From positions 1,301,926-1,365,925 of the forward strand of contig NC_087064.1 in NCBI RefSeq assembly GCF_963678635.1: DNA of 64,000 nt, given 5' to 3'. Of this stretch, positions 24,674 through 36,840 are shown one piece after another. The position numbers and the translations under genes are program-made. This DNA comes from Symsagittifera roscoffensis (Eukaryota > Xenacoelomorpha > Acoela > Convolutidae). The stretch's first letter is position 1. Each line of letters starts with the position of its first letter. The notes under the pieces are model-generated. The model did not search any database and was not told where the DNA came from. It was given only the letters and a program-made list of their open reading frames with translations.

Positions 24674-26232
24674 TGAAGAAGAGACGTGAGAACTGTATTG
24701 AAATTACGATCGAGACTGTCCAAACTTCGAGAGTGTAAAATTGTTACCGAGTATTTCCCGAGAATTGGGAAGGGTTTTGGGAGGATTTTACCACCCTCCC
24801 AGAAGGACGACAAGACCGCTTTTCGTCCGGATTCCAGATTTCAGAAGGGCCTCGGGGAGAAAACTGAAACTACATTTTAGCATTTTTTAGCTTCCGGATA
24901 TGTCCTGAATTGAGTTAACTAACATTAAAATTAGTTTTCAGTTATTGAGAAGCTAGGAGTTGAGGGAAAGGGTTGATCCATCTCCGGTGGATATGATGGT
25001 TTTTATCTACTGAACAAAAACAATCGTAATATAATGAATAGTAGTAGCCCTGATTTTAGGAGTGACCTCGTGGTCTGGGGATACTGAAACCCAGCCATGA
25101 GCTCACCGTTTTGCATGTAACTAAGTTAATTTGCGCGCTCTGACCGATAGCCCTAAAACAGTAATGATTTTTTCAATCCGATGTAAAAAGACCACACATG
25201 GAACTGGCTTTGGTATAGACGGTTAAAAGCCTATGAAGCGGTGTTAAGACGCTATCCAGTCGTTTTGTAATCTATCTTTATTTTACGTCGATATGTACTT
25301 CCGGGTGATTGTAACAACATCCATTATAAAACAGTTTGTAAACCACTCTTCATTCGAGGTAATTAGAAAAAGCTGACTACAGCGATGGTAAGCATGTTAT
25401 AATTTTTTTTGTACAAACTATTTGAACGTTGGTTAAGATTCGTAACTTGTTTGCAAAATCAGAGCGTTGGTTACCTCTATCTTGCATCATCACCAATGGG
25501 AGCCTTACATCCTTTGGTGATCGAGTTGAAGAACTCCTCTCAGTGTCCAGGGTCTTGACGTTATTCTCAATGATTTTCCAAACTTCAGCCACATTTGCGG
25601 ATCAGAGTTCACAGTAATATTTCGTCAGCTATTGCGCCCTTCTAGTAACCATAGCCACATCAAATAAATTTCTAAACACTCGAGGTGCAGTTCCTTGGAT
25701 AACATTATGCTTGTACTGAGTTGGAGTGCAGCAACTATAATTCAGTATAGTCCCAGTATCTGTTGATTTTTTTTATCAACTGCAGGTTACCTCCTTATCC
25801 TGCAAAACATTTTTGCTCAAATACAGGAAGGGCAAAGTCTCTCATGAATTTGGTTCCTCTAGAGTGAACTGAAGATTCCGATGACTAGAATTTGCGGCAT
25901 CGAGAGCACGATTTGGCTCAGTTTAACTGTTCTAACAATGTCATCCATTTACCTCAGGAACACTTTCACCTGCGGAGCACCCCTGTTTTTGTTTTTAGCG
26001 CGGCAGCAGATTTCATGTGTATACATTGATGTGTATACATGATCGGATATTTTCTCGCATTTAAGATGGGAACACAATTTGGCTCACTTTTAACTGTTCT
26101 AACAATGTCATCCACTTACCTGAGGAACACTTTCACCTGCGGAGTATCCTTATTTTTGTTCATAGCGCGGCAGCAGCTTTCATGTGTATACATTGATGTG
26201 TCTACATCACGGATATTATCTCGCATTTAAGA
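24674..26232 (+). repeat. Array 3' flank, second copy
   Basis: Matches 9742-11142. It is longer because of a roughly 187 base tandem duplication at 25868-26232 that carries the VDDIVRTV segment twice. The first flank copy has the segment once (10958-11142). Confidence 0.82.
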
Positions 26233-27480
26233 TGGCGCCAGTTGCTGCAGCTCTCGCCTCATTCCCCTCAGATCTATATGTTACTTTCCTGCTGCAACAT
26301 GGGAATCAACCGTTCTTGTCATCCGCTGGCTACATTGCTGTTCGGGCCAGTTTTTTTTTGTTTTAATGAAAGCAAACTCTTACTCTTTCTGCCATAGCTT
26401 TGCAAAAATTTCAGCGAAGGAAACGCCCATTGCTGTACCATCAATTTGAATATACTATGTATCTTCAAACTTGAAACATACACTGCTTATCACCATATTC
26501 AACGCTTTTTCATTGCCGCTCTTTGAATTTTAGGAGTAGACTCCTAGCGGTACAGTTTATGTAATTCAATGCTTCACTGGCTTCATCAAGGTGAAGATTA
26601 GTGTTTAAACGTTTCACGTCAAGAGACATTATAGTTTCATTCAGATCTACAGCAGTTTCATCAAATGTTTCTCTGTCATCTTTAGTGTTAGTTTTGATAT
26701 CCATCGATACAACAAAGAATATTGCAAGCGTTTTTTTGAGAATCTCATACGAGCCACCCCAAAAATATAGAACGGATCAAAGAGGCATCTCAGCTTTGTG
26801 CATCTTAGCTAAGCGTACAAATGGTGGACCCCGTTGACCTTATCTTAGACTATAATTGATAACTTATCTCATTGCAATTAATTATTTGTTAAACTCATTC
26901 TAAAATTTGAGTTTTATCTCATCAGTGGTTGCTTCTTGTTTGAAAATTTGACCAAATTGCATCAACGATTCCAGTTTTATTTCAAATTTTTTTCATCATT
27001 ATGCAAAAAGCAACTCGCTTTTCAAAAGTAACAGCCAGCAACCATTATCTTTGAGATATTTCCTTCTTTTTTCAACGGCTTTATCTCTTGGTATTTATCT
27101 TGCTTTTTGCACATGCCTTTGGCGTCGCTTCTTTTTCACATACAGTTTTACCCGAAACTTTTAGGTGTTTCATTTCTGAGAGAAAAATGAGAATATCAGC
27201 CAAAAATTGCGTTTCGTTCAGTTTGTCTCGTAAAGTGAATTGGATGCTTCGCACCCATTCAGGCAGTTCAACGTTTTCAAGCGCCTTAACTGATCGCTCA
27301 TTTCTCATTTCTTCCCCCAAGCGGTTTATCTTGTCTCTCAGAAAGTTTTATTTAGTTTTTTCTCAATGTTTTTCTGATAATGTCTCTAAGCTTGCACCAA
27401 CTTAACGCCTCCCGAAACGGAAAACGGATGCCCACAACAGTTCGTCGATTTCGTTCTGCTTCAGTGATCGGTTTTCACTA
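25377..27480 (-). pseudogene. Penelope-like retroelement, reverse transcriptase remnant
   Basis: Read from 27480 down, the motifs appear in the order of a Penelope-type reverse transcriptase. VKALENVELPEWVRS with RDKLNETQFLAD comes first (27290-27190), then YLKDNGCW (near 27050). MDIKTNTKDDRET and IMSLDVKRLNTNLHLDEA follow (26704-26590), then IDGTAMGVSFAEIFAK (26446-26399). VFLR-stop-VDDIVRTV occurs twice (26130 and 25950), and MAEVWKIIENNVKTLDTE (25592) with ANKLRILTNVQI ends the reading. The intervening frames are broken throughout. No GIY-YIG endonuclease was recognised, and assignment to Penelope-like rather than another group rests on these motifs. About 100 foreign-looking bases lie at 26233-26340. 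Confidence 0.68.
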
Positions 27481-28893
27481 CCAGCTCCTCATACCTTTTC
27501 TTATCCTCATAAGCCCTAGGCGTCTCAGTCCTTAGTAGCTACAGTTGAGAACTAGGCACGGCTTGTTCCAAATAAAATCCAATTATTTTTAAACTTGAAG
27601 GTTTTTCATTGATGAAAGCTATTTGGATTAGGGTTTTTATCAATACGTACAAAATGACCTATTTTTTTAGATTAGCAAAAAACTTCATTGTATAGCTGCC
27701 AGCTCGCTAATTAGTATCATCAACATTCTCAAAAACAATAAAATGTGAAACGAGTGCTTTGATACAGCTATTACTAGCCCATCTCTCAACAACAACTCGC
27801 TGAACCACAACAAAGCGATCGTCGATTACTGGAAGTGAGTCCATTAAAAAAGTGATTGTGTGGCACCAAGAGCGGAACAAAAATGTAAACAGCCACAGAA
27901 CTCACAACTTTCGACCAGCCTGTGTCGAAAAGCTGACAAGCTATTTGAAGTAGAACAAAAAGAGGAGATACTGGCGATTTGCTTTTGCAGATGAGAAGGA
28001 ACGACCGACTACCTAGAAATTTATTCGGAACTGAAAAGATCATTGTTCCTGCATCAGAACCACTACTCTCCAAGTGCAATCAGAACAATCCGGTTAATTC
28101 AAGGAACATTTGATACTTCATCAGAATAGAGAAATGGAGATGAAACCTGCGCGATTGGTACTCATATACAAACAAAGAATAACAGGACTGATAAGAAACA
28201 TGAGAAGCAACCAACAGAGACATTTCGAGCAAAGAGGAGGGCGAAAACAAGACGTGAAAGGAAGCTGAGGGCAGAGAAAGAGTCCGATACAGGGTTGAGG
28301 TGAAAGAGCATTTTTTTGCTTCGCGCCTTGTGAGTTTTGATACTCCTACAAAACAATGACCACATCACTTCTTCCTCCTGTATGGCCCAATCTTTTTTTT
28401 ATAACAATTGAACTTAAAAAATTGTGTTAGATCAACCTTCATGCATCACATTTAATATCGATCGAGTTTTTGAAGTGTTGATTTGGCGCTAAATTTGGTT
28501 TTCAAGCTTTATCGTAAATTTTCCAATTCATTCTTTGATATCAAAAGCATAGCATTATCATAGATAGTAGTGAAAGCAGACTCGCTCGAGCAGAAAAAAA
28601 TAAAAGAATAGCTATGGGCATCCGTTTTTGCTTTCATGAATCGTCATGATGCAAGCATGAATACAACTTTAGAAACCCGTAGAAAAACTTTAAAAAATTG
28701 TCATGGGTCCCAGGCATCCAAATAGAAATAAAGAAACGAAACTCACTTTTTGGCTGATACCGACACTTTCTCTCACAGATGATAATTCAAAAAACGTCGT
28801 GTAAAACCTTACGTGAAAAATTGGCCGCGACAAAAGAATAAGCAGAAAAAAATTTGGCAAACCGCAATAAACATAGTGCTTGAAAAAACGTGA
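27481..28893. other. Between two Penelope-like remnants; no gene supported
   Basis: No conserved protein was recognised. Open stretches on the minus strand at 27786-28079 and 28162-28368 have no family features. Plus-strand text near 27940-28010 (QKEEIL, ADEKER) could be the eroded N-terminal part of the plus-strand element that follows, but I cannot support it. Confidence 0.4.
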
Positions 28894-29387
28894 GAGTATC
28901 TCAAAAATAATGGTTTACTGGCTGTGCTTTGCGATAAAGAGGATAAATTTTGCTAAAAAGAAGTAGAAAATTACGAAACAAGGCTGGAAACTTTATTTGT
29001 TTGGAAAAGATGCAACAACCGATGAGGTGATACTGAAATTTGAGGAAAATCTCAACAAAGAATTATTTGCCGTGAAAAAAAAAGAAATGAAATAAATTTT
29101 TTTTAATTTGAGGTCAACAGGTGGGCAGTTTGCCCGATTGTACGGTTAGGCTAATAAGCACAAGGTTGAGACACGACCAGTACTCTCACTTCCGGACAGC
29201 CTCATTAAGAATCTAAACAAAACGCTGGCTATCTTTTTTGACAACATGGATAAAGCCAATATCGAAACCAACACTAAAAATGCCAGAGAAACAATTGAAA
29301 ACACTGCTCTAGATCCGTATAAAAAGATAATATCTCTTGATGCAAAAAATTCACTAAAAGTTCCCTGTAGAAAATAATTAAAATAGC
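28894..29387 (+). pseudogene. Penelope-like reverse transcriptase remnant, plus strand
   Basis: In one frame with a few stops: EYLKNNGLLAVLCDKEDKFC, then KEVENYETRLETLFVW; after a frame change GQFARLYG-stop-ANKHK, RPVLSLPDSLIKNLNKTLA, FFDNMDKANIETNTKNARET, and IISLDAKNSL. The last block corresponds to DIKTNTKDDRET and IMSLDVKRLNTN of the minus-strand copy at 25377-27480, so both belong to one family in opposite orientation. The catalytic YVDD region is missing; the match ends near 29387. Confidence 0.7.
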
Positions 29388-30415
29388 ATTACAGCCATAT
29401 TCAAGTCTAGTTTTGAATATGGCTGTTCAGCCAAAAGTCTCCTGAAACTCCAAGATCGAAAGTGAAAAAAGTTTTGAATATGGCTGTCAGAAGGTAGATA
29501 TTAAGTGTCATGATTCATGGTATGGTCGAACAGATGGCTAGCAACGGGTGCTTCCCTTTAGTAATGCAGACCTGAGAGAAAAAGCGCAGACGTTAGTCAG
29601 AAAAACAGATGGATTAAACAACCAAACTAAACTGTTAACACTGGAAGCATATCAGGAAAGAGAAATCGGTCTTTAATACGCTCGATGAGTTTAGAGAATG
29701 TGAGGTGACACTGAAAATTTAGTGCCAATAAATTTTTGGCGTTTATTCAAACAGGTACATGTCTAAAACCTATTAATGAACTCGAAATTTCTAAACAAAC
29801 TATATAAAAATCAATTACGTAATTTTAGTTGTTAAAAGTACTTTAATCTAATCGATTTAATTTAAAAATCAACTTAACATGGTAATTCAGAATCAAACTT
29901 CATGAGAAATAATGTAAAGCAAAATTTCAAATTCATATTTTATCTTCATTTAGATCTTTTTATTGTAGAAAAAAACCTGACTAGTCACATAGTTGCAATT
30001 ATGTTCGGAATTTATTTTTATCAAAATATTTTCATTTTTTGAAAGCTCTTATTACGCAGCTGGAATCAGGGCTGAAATGGCTTTGAAATGATATATTTTT
30101 CCACCCAGTACGATGATTACCTATGGCCAAGGCTTTTGGTTGAAAAACAAATCAGCCGGTTCGCCCACTTTAATTGCTCAAAAATAGACAAAAAATCAAA
30201 AAGTATAGACCGGTTTTTTCCTGGAACATTTTATCAAAAAGAAAATTAACAGAAATTTTTTGATTTATTAAAAAAAAGGTGCTAAAGCATCAAGAAGTCC
30301 TTTCCACAGGAATAAACCAACAAAATCGAGAAGACAATAATCTAAAAGAGTCAAATATTCTCGGTTTACAATAAAAAAACAGTACCCGAATAGAACCAAA
30401 CTCCAGGGCATTGTG
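29388..30415. other. AT-rich interval; no gene seen
   Basis: No coding signal or clear repeat. Two copies of TTTTGAATATGGCTGT (29411 and 29472) form a short direct repeat of about 61 base period. The interval ends where the 1.3 kb tandem units begin. Confidence 0.4.
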
Positions 30416-31717
30416 GCCCCAAGCAGGTTTATTTGACAAGTTGAAAAAAATTAAAATTCATAGAGAAATGGGCCATGGCAACTCAGCCAACAAAATTGGG
30501 CAGACGGACGATAGTCCTAAAAAGATCAGGACATCAGGTTTGAAAAATCTGGTCACGGCCGAATTCCACCACAAGCCTTTTGCTATCTCAATCAGATGCG
30601 CTGAGCCGTGAATAACATGCATCATTATCGTGAATAATACGCACAAGGACGCATATAGATTAGGTATAGGTCTAAATATGGATGTATATATCAAACTGTT
30701 CTGTGAATTATGGTTATCTAATACTTCTGTTTTTAGGGGTTGTCCGGCCCTTCTGGGTGCTTCATCACTAGGTTTTTATGTTTCTTTTATCTTTGTATCT
30801 GTTTTTCCTTTCCACCATCATGTCTTATGAGAAAAAAAATAGGCTGAATGGTTGATTTAAATTGAAACTTTTATCAAAGCAAGTGATGAATGGTTGATGA
30901 ATGATTGCTTAAAGGTTGACTGAAATTGCACGTGTGACTTTCGTGAACAAAGTTGTTTACCTGGCTGCATTACTCTTGCTCGGGCGACGAGAGGAAGCGG
31001 AAACTAATACACCTACTTTATTTCCAAACAAAAATTCCAATAAGAGATTAACATCAATTTTACAGAAACAAACTTTTAATGGACATTACAGAAGCGTTTA
31101 AAGATTACATATCATTGTGACTTTTGTAAAAAGAAACGCAATCAATTCGCTGTATCTAAAAAACATCAAAAAATTAACAAACAGACAGGATGATAGGGCT
31201 ATATATTTTTTAATATCGTAAGTGTGCATAGGCGGAGAAAATTAACAAGTTGACAAAAATCGAAAATCATTTCAAGTCGACATTTCAAATTAATAAGCAA
31301 AAGAACATTGGGTGTTTTTTAGCGAACTTTCTTGAGCTCCTTATAGCAAAGAAATGAAAAGTGACATTAAAGTGAGTCTAGATTTCGTAGGAAACTTACT
31401 GAAAAATAGTAACGAAACCAAAGATCCTGAATTATGGGAAAATTAAACGTTAAGTCGATCAACTCATAATAGAAAACGGAAATCTAAAAGCCTAGGTTGC
31501 ATGTGCATGCTCAAGTTGAATACCTCAACTTCAATCTGTAAAAAAAACCGAAGTAAAACTTTACCCATCAAATCTGAGCCCTGTTGTACTGTTTGCGTCC
31601 GAATGCTGGTATCTGAAACATTCGGACTATTTACTTATTTGTTACTTAGCAAAAAGTAGACAAGTCATTAAGTAGATATGTTATAATCTAGAAAACTACT
31701 ATATTAACGAATCAGAA
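30416..31717 (+). repeat. 1.3 kb tandem unit, copy 1
   Basis: Starts at AAGCAGGTTTATTTGACAAG, corresponding to AAGCAGGGGTGTTTTGACA at 31718 and 33018, giving a period near 1302 bases. It holds the block TTGTCCGGCCCTTCTGGGTGC, an intact GGACATTACAGAAGCG site (31079-31094) and a cysteine-bearing reading near 31364-31660 that is interrupted by a stop (GAAAATTAAACG). Confidence 0.9.
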
Positions 31718-33017
31718 CCAAGCAGGGGTGTTTTGACAACTTGAAAAAACATAACGTTCACAGAGAAGTGGGTCATGGCAATTAAGCCTAAAAAATTGAG
31801 CAGTCGGACGAAAGTTCTAAAAAGATCGAAACATCAGGTTTGAAAAAAACTGGTCACGGCCGAATTCCACCACAAGCTTTTTGCTATCTCAAGCAGATGC
31901 GCTGAGCCGTGAATAACATGCATCATTATCGTGAGTAATACGCACAAGGACTCATATATATTAGGTATAGATCTAAATATGGATGTATATATCAAACTGT
32001 TCTGTGAATTATGGTTATCTAATACTTCTGTTTTTAGGGGTTGTCCGGCCCTTCTGGGTTCTTCATCACTAGGTTTTTATGTTTCTTTTATCTTTGTTTC
32101 TGTTGTTCCTTTCCACCATCATATCTTATGAGAAAAAAGATAGGCTTAATGGTTGATTTAAATTGAAAATTTTTTCAAAGCAAGTGATGAATGGTTGATG
32201 AATGATTGCTAACGGTTGACTGAAATTGCACGTGTGACTTTCGTGAACAAAGTTGTTTACCTGACTGCATCACTCTTGCTCGGGCGACGAGAGGAAGCGG
32301 AAACTAATACACCTACTTTATTTCCAAACAAAAAAATCCAATAAGAGATTAACATCAATTTTACAGAAACAAATTTTTAATGGACATTACAGAAGCGTAC
32401 AAAAATTACATATCATTGTGACTTTGTAAAAAGAAACGCAATCACTTCGCTGTATCTAAAAAACATCAAAAAAATAACAAATAGACAGGATGATAGGGCT
32501 ACATTTTTTTAAATATCGTAAGTGTGCAAAAGCGGAGAAAATTAACAAGTTGACGAAAAATCGTAAATAATTTCAAAACGACATTTCAAAACAATAAGCA
32601 AAAGAATATTGGGTGTTTTTTAGCGAACTTTTTTGAGCTCCTTATAGCAAAGAAACGAAAAGTGACGTTAAAGTGAGTCTAGATTTTGTAGGAAACTTAC
32701 TGAAAAATAGTAACGAAACCAAAGATCCTGAATTATGGGAAAATTTAGTGTTAAGTCGGTCAACTCATAATAGAAAACGGAAACCTAAAAGCCTACGTTG
32801 CATTTGCATGCTCAAGTTGAATACCTCAACTTCAATCTGTAAAAAAAAACGAAGTAAAACTTTACCCATCAAATCTGAGCCCTGTTGTACTGTTTGCGTC
32901 CGAATGCTGGGATTTGAAACATTCGGACTTTTTACTTATTTGTTACTTAGCAAAAAATTGACAAGTCATTAAGTAGATACGTTATAATCTAGAAAACTAC
33001 TATTTTAACCAATCAGA
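31718..33017 (+). repeat. 1.3 kb tandem unit, copy 2
   Basis: Aligns with copy 1 throughout and keeps the uninterrupted GGACATTACAGAAGCG site near 32384. It contains the only open version of a 99-codon frame (32673-32972), which ends in a cysteine-bearing stretch (CCTVCVRM). The other units have stops or indels in it, so it is unlikely to be a conserved protein. Confidence 0.9.
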
Positions 33018-35184
33018 ACCAAGCAGGGGTGTTTTGACATCTTGAAAAAGATAACGTTCACAGAGAAGTGGGCCATGGCAATTAAGCCAAAAAAATTGAG
33101 CAGACGGACGATAGTCCTAAAAAGATCAAAACATCAGGTTTGAAAAAAACTGGTCACGGCCGAATTCCACGACAAGCCTTTTGCTATCTCAAGCAGATGC
33201 GCTGAGCCGTGAATAACATGCATCATTATCGTGAGTAATTCTGTGAATTATGGTTATCTAATACTTCTGTTTTTAAGGGTTGTCCGGCCCTTCTCGGTGC
33301 TTCATCACTAGGTTTTTATGTTTTTTTTATCTTGGTTTCTGTTGTTCCTTTCCACCATCATATATTATGAGAAAAAAGATAGGCTGAATGGTTGATTTAA
33401 ATTGAAACTTTTATCAAAGCAAGTGATGAATGGTTGATGAATGATTGCTTAATGGTTGACTGAAACTGCACGTGTGACTTTCGTGAACAAAGTTGTTTAC
33501 CTGGCTGCATCACTCTTGCTAGGGTGAAGAGAGGAAGCGGAAATTAATACGCATACTTTATTTCCAAACAGAAATTCCAATAAGAGATTAACATCAATTT
33601 TACAGAAATAAATTTTTAATGGACATCCCGGGTTAACCTCCATACACCGAAAATGCTTATCATACAATTCCATACGTCAAGTGTGTGGAAAAAAACTTGT
33701 CATACAATTTTCATACAATTTCTAAAAATGGTTGAAAACTGGTATAAACTTATTTTTGTGGCTATTTGATTCTAATAAAACAGTCTGGTGATAAAAAACT
33801 GAGGTTTTCGTTTTTTGAAAAAAAAATGCTTATCATAGAATTCCCATATATGAAAATTGTATGACTGGCTTTTTTTTGATGGCGACACAAAAATTTTTTC
33901 AAGTAATTCTGAAAATTGGCCCAAAAAAATTTTTGTTTTTTTTTCAACCGCAAATCGAATTTCGTACGCAAACAAACATTTTTCGAAAAAAAATTTTTTG
34001 CATGCAAAATTTAATTTTTTGTGTGCATAACGTAGTCCTGGATACGATAAAATGGGCTTTTATTTTCTTTTCACATAATTTTTTTTCTTCAAAAACGCTG
34101 AAAATGCATATTTCTTTTGTTTGGGGTGTTCATGTATGCCCTGATCAATGTCTGATATTTTGAAAATTCAAAAATTTGAAATAATCATCATTAAAAAATT
34201 TTGTTACTTTTGTTATATCAATTGTGAAAGACAGCCGTAATTAGGTCGTTTTCTATGCATTGTAAATGCAAGACCGTCCAACCTTTGGTGTTTTCAGTAA
34301 CCAAGGTCTTAGTCACTTGTGTTCGGTTGCAAACACAACCGAAAACTTTTCAGAAACTAAATTCAGAAAGAAAAAATGAAAATTTTTGGTTTATGGGAAA
34401 ACACACTATCATACAATTTTCATATATGGAAAAATGCTTATCATAGAGTTTTCATACAATTTTCTGTACGTATGGAATTGTATGAAATTGTATGACAAGA
34501 AGTTTCTCATATATGAAAATTGTATGATAAGAAGTTTTGGTCAACCCGGGATTACAGAAGCGTACAAAGATTACATATCATTGTGACTTTCGTAAAAAGA
34601 AACGCAATCAATCAAACGCAATCTAAAAAACATCAAAATTAACAAATAGAAAGGATGATAGGCCTATATATTTTTTAATATCGTAAGTGTGCATTAGCGG
34701 AGAAAAATAACAAATTGACCAAAAAATTTAAATCCTTTCAAGTCGACATTTCAAAACAATAAGCAAAAAAATTTTAGGTGTTTTTAGCGAATTTTCTTGA
34801 GCTCCTTATAGCAAATAAACGAAAAGTGACGTTAAAGTGAGTCTAGATTTCGTAGGAAACTTACTGAAAAATAGTAACGAAACCAAAGATCCTGAATTAA
34901 GGGAAAATTAAAGGTTAAGTCGGTCAACCCATAATAGAAAACGAAATTCTAAAAGCCTAGGTGCATGTGCATGCTCAAGCTGAATACCTCAACTTCAATC
35001 TGTAAAAAAAAACGAAATAAAACTTTACCCATCAAATCTGAGCCCTGTTGTGCTGTTTGCGTCCGAATGCTGGGATCTGAAACATTCGGACTATTTACTT
35101 AGTTGTTACTTAGCAAAAAGTAGACAAGTCATTAAGTAGATACGTTATAATCTAGAAAACTACTAGATATTAACCAATCAGAAC
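33018..35184 (+). repeat. 1.3 kb tandem unit, copy 3, interrupted by an inserted element
   Basis: The unit occupies 33018-33626 and 34551-35184. Relative to copies 1 and 2 it lacks about 65 bases after GTGAGTAAT (33238), where the others have ACGCACAAGGACNCATATA. The GGACAT/TACAGAAG site is split by the element at 33627-34550. Confidence 0.9.
33627..34550. mobile_element. 924 bp non-autonomous element with inverted termini
   Basis: Ends are CCCGGGTTAACC and GGTCAACCCGGG, a 12 base terminal inverted repeat with one mismatch. The flanking AT dinucleotide is present on both sides (33625-33626, 34551-34552), while the empty sites in tandem copies 1 and 2 have a single AT, so it is a candidate 2-base target duplication. 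Subterminal inverted motifs around CTTATCATACAATTTTCATA extend the symmetry to roughly 150 bases. No transposase is encoded. A related element lies at 49773-50425 in the opposite orientation. The class is unresolved. Confidence 0.85.
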
Positions 35185-36840
35185 CAGGAACCTTAAGCAA
35201 ACTTTGAAAAAAAAAACATTTATTAATAATTTTTTCTTAGTTTGCTTTTGGTTCTCGATTCTGGTTGCCTAGCTTATTATAGTTTTTTTTCATCATTGTG
35301 AATAAAGTTTGCCTTCGTTATGACTGCCCTTTTGCTTGTTGAAGGTTTCAACAAACACGCAGCATCCTGGGTAAACTGTTATGGCAACTACAGAGAGGAA
35401 TTAAAAAACTGCAACTTAGTATCTCTACTACTAAAAAGCAATTACAGATCTTCTCATCTACTGCAGAGTTTTGAATGACAGGTACAAACAAAACGACTCC
35501 ACCTCATGTAACGCAATAACTAAAACTGGAAATTGCCAGCAAATTCAGCTGCCAGACCTGCGATATGAATGTGCAACAAATCACAGTTTTTGATATCGCA
35601 AAGTATCTTGAATTAATATCATCCTGTAAAAAAAAATGAAAAAACCGATGCTGTACATCTTGCGATTATATCTGTGTTATTTGAAAATAGCCATAAAAAC
35701 ATTTTAGCCAACCGGGGGTTCGAAAAGTGTAAAATTTTTGAACAGTTTTTTAAAGTACTTTCGAAAAAAACACGCACAATAAAATTTTTTGAAATTCAAT
35801 AAATCTCTATGTTTGACTTTTTTTCTAATAAAGTAATTGGGTCATTGTGTAAATGTTTATATTCCCTCAGAAATGCTAAAAAAAGAAAATTCCCTTCCGA
35901 AGTAGAAATCAATGACGTTATTTCGCAATGATGTCAATGTTAAACGTTTTTTAAAATGTTAAACTTTGAAATATTGCCAAATTTGTTCAAGTTATGTATT
36001 AAATTCTAATAGTTTCATATCTAAATCTGCTTACATGGTCCAACGAAACTCAAATGATCCTGAATTAAGAAAATTAACTGATTTGTGTAGTTTCATATAT
36101 GTCACTTGCAAGGAATCATATATATACCGCTTCGCTCAAGCTTTCATATCTTGTTTTAGTGAAAAAATACGCTACATGTAGCTTTTAGCTAGTAGCGCTT
36201 AGCAATATATTTGTAGGCGCGCACATCAAATTAGTTCAGGCGTTTATCAAAATAATTCAGGCGTGCGTAGTTTTGATCAGTTTGGTACGCTAAATTCAAT
36301 ATGTCTGAAGGTCTTTGTCCGAAACGATTAGGTTATTTTGTCTGACTGTTTTGCTTCAGTATTCGCTGAAATATCATTGTCAGAAATGTCAGAACACGTT
36401 TTTCAATTTGAGCCGGGACAAAAAAGAACGATATGAAAATTTTCCGTTCAAATATTGCCAGTTAAAAAGTCGAAATTTGTCTGGAGAAAATATTCCGTCT
36501 TTTCTTCGAAAACTGTCGAAAGAACAAAGCTCTTGTTCATTGAGTGAAACCCCTCAATTTTTTCTGAATTCATTTTAAGGTCTATTAAAAAAATTTGATT
36601 GAAGAATTGACAAATTAATCGAAAAATTTTTTATCCTTTTATGGTCAACTCCCCCCCCCCCTCCGCAAGCTTTTGATGGTCCAAAGGGTGTGTTTAGCGT
36701 CTCCTATTGTTTAAAAGGTCTAAGTTTGGATTGTAGCTTACGCGTGTTATACGAACGCATTATATCGCGCCTTAATTATCCAAAGTAAACCCATTTAGCA
36801 ATTTTGAAACCACCGTAACGTTACGAAAAAAATCATAGGT
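35185..36840. other. Interval after the tandem units; no gene supported
   Basis: Mostly unique AT-rich sequence. At 36420-36560 there is a diverged piece of the roughly 520 bp family described at 37214 (AAAAAGTCGAAATTTGTCTGG, then ATATTCCGTC). A run of 11 C lies at 36651-36661. Short frames at 35966-36181 and 36315-36578 have cysteine pairs but overlap repeat sequence, and I do not call them. Confidence 0.4.

Noticed and set aside
27081..27405. Plus-strand 105-codon frame with a hydrophobic start
   Set aside because: It is the complement of the Penelope-like reverse transcriptase segment on the minus strand, which has recognisable motifs.
32673..32972. 99-codon frame in the 1.3 kb tandem unit as a gene
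   Set aside because: It is open only in copy 2; copies 1 and 3 have stops or indels and the changes are not codon-biased.
36315..36578. 87-codon frame with paired cysteines as a zinc-finger gene
   Set aside because: Half of it is a diverged piece of the ~520 bp interspersed element, so the cysteines are incidental.
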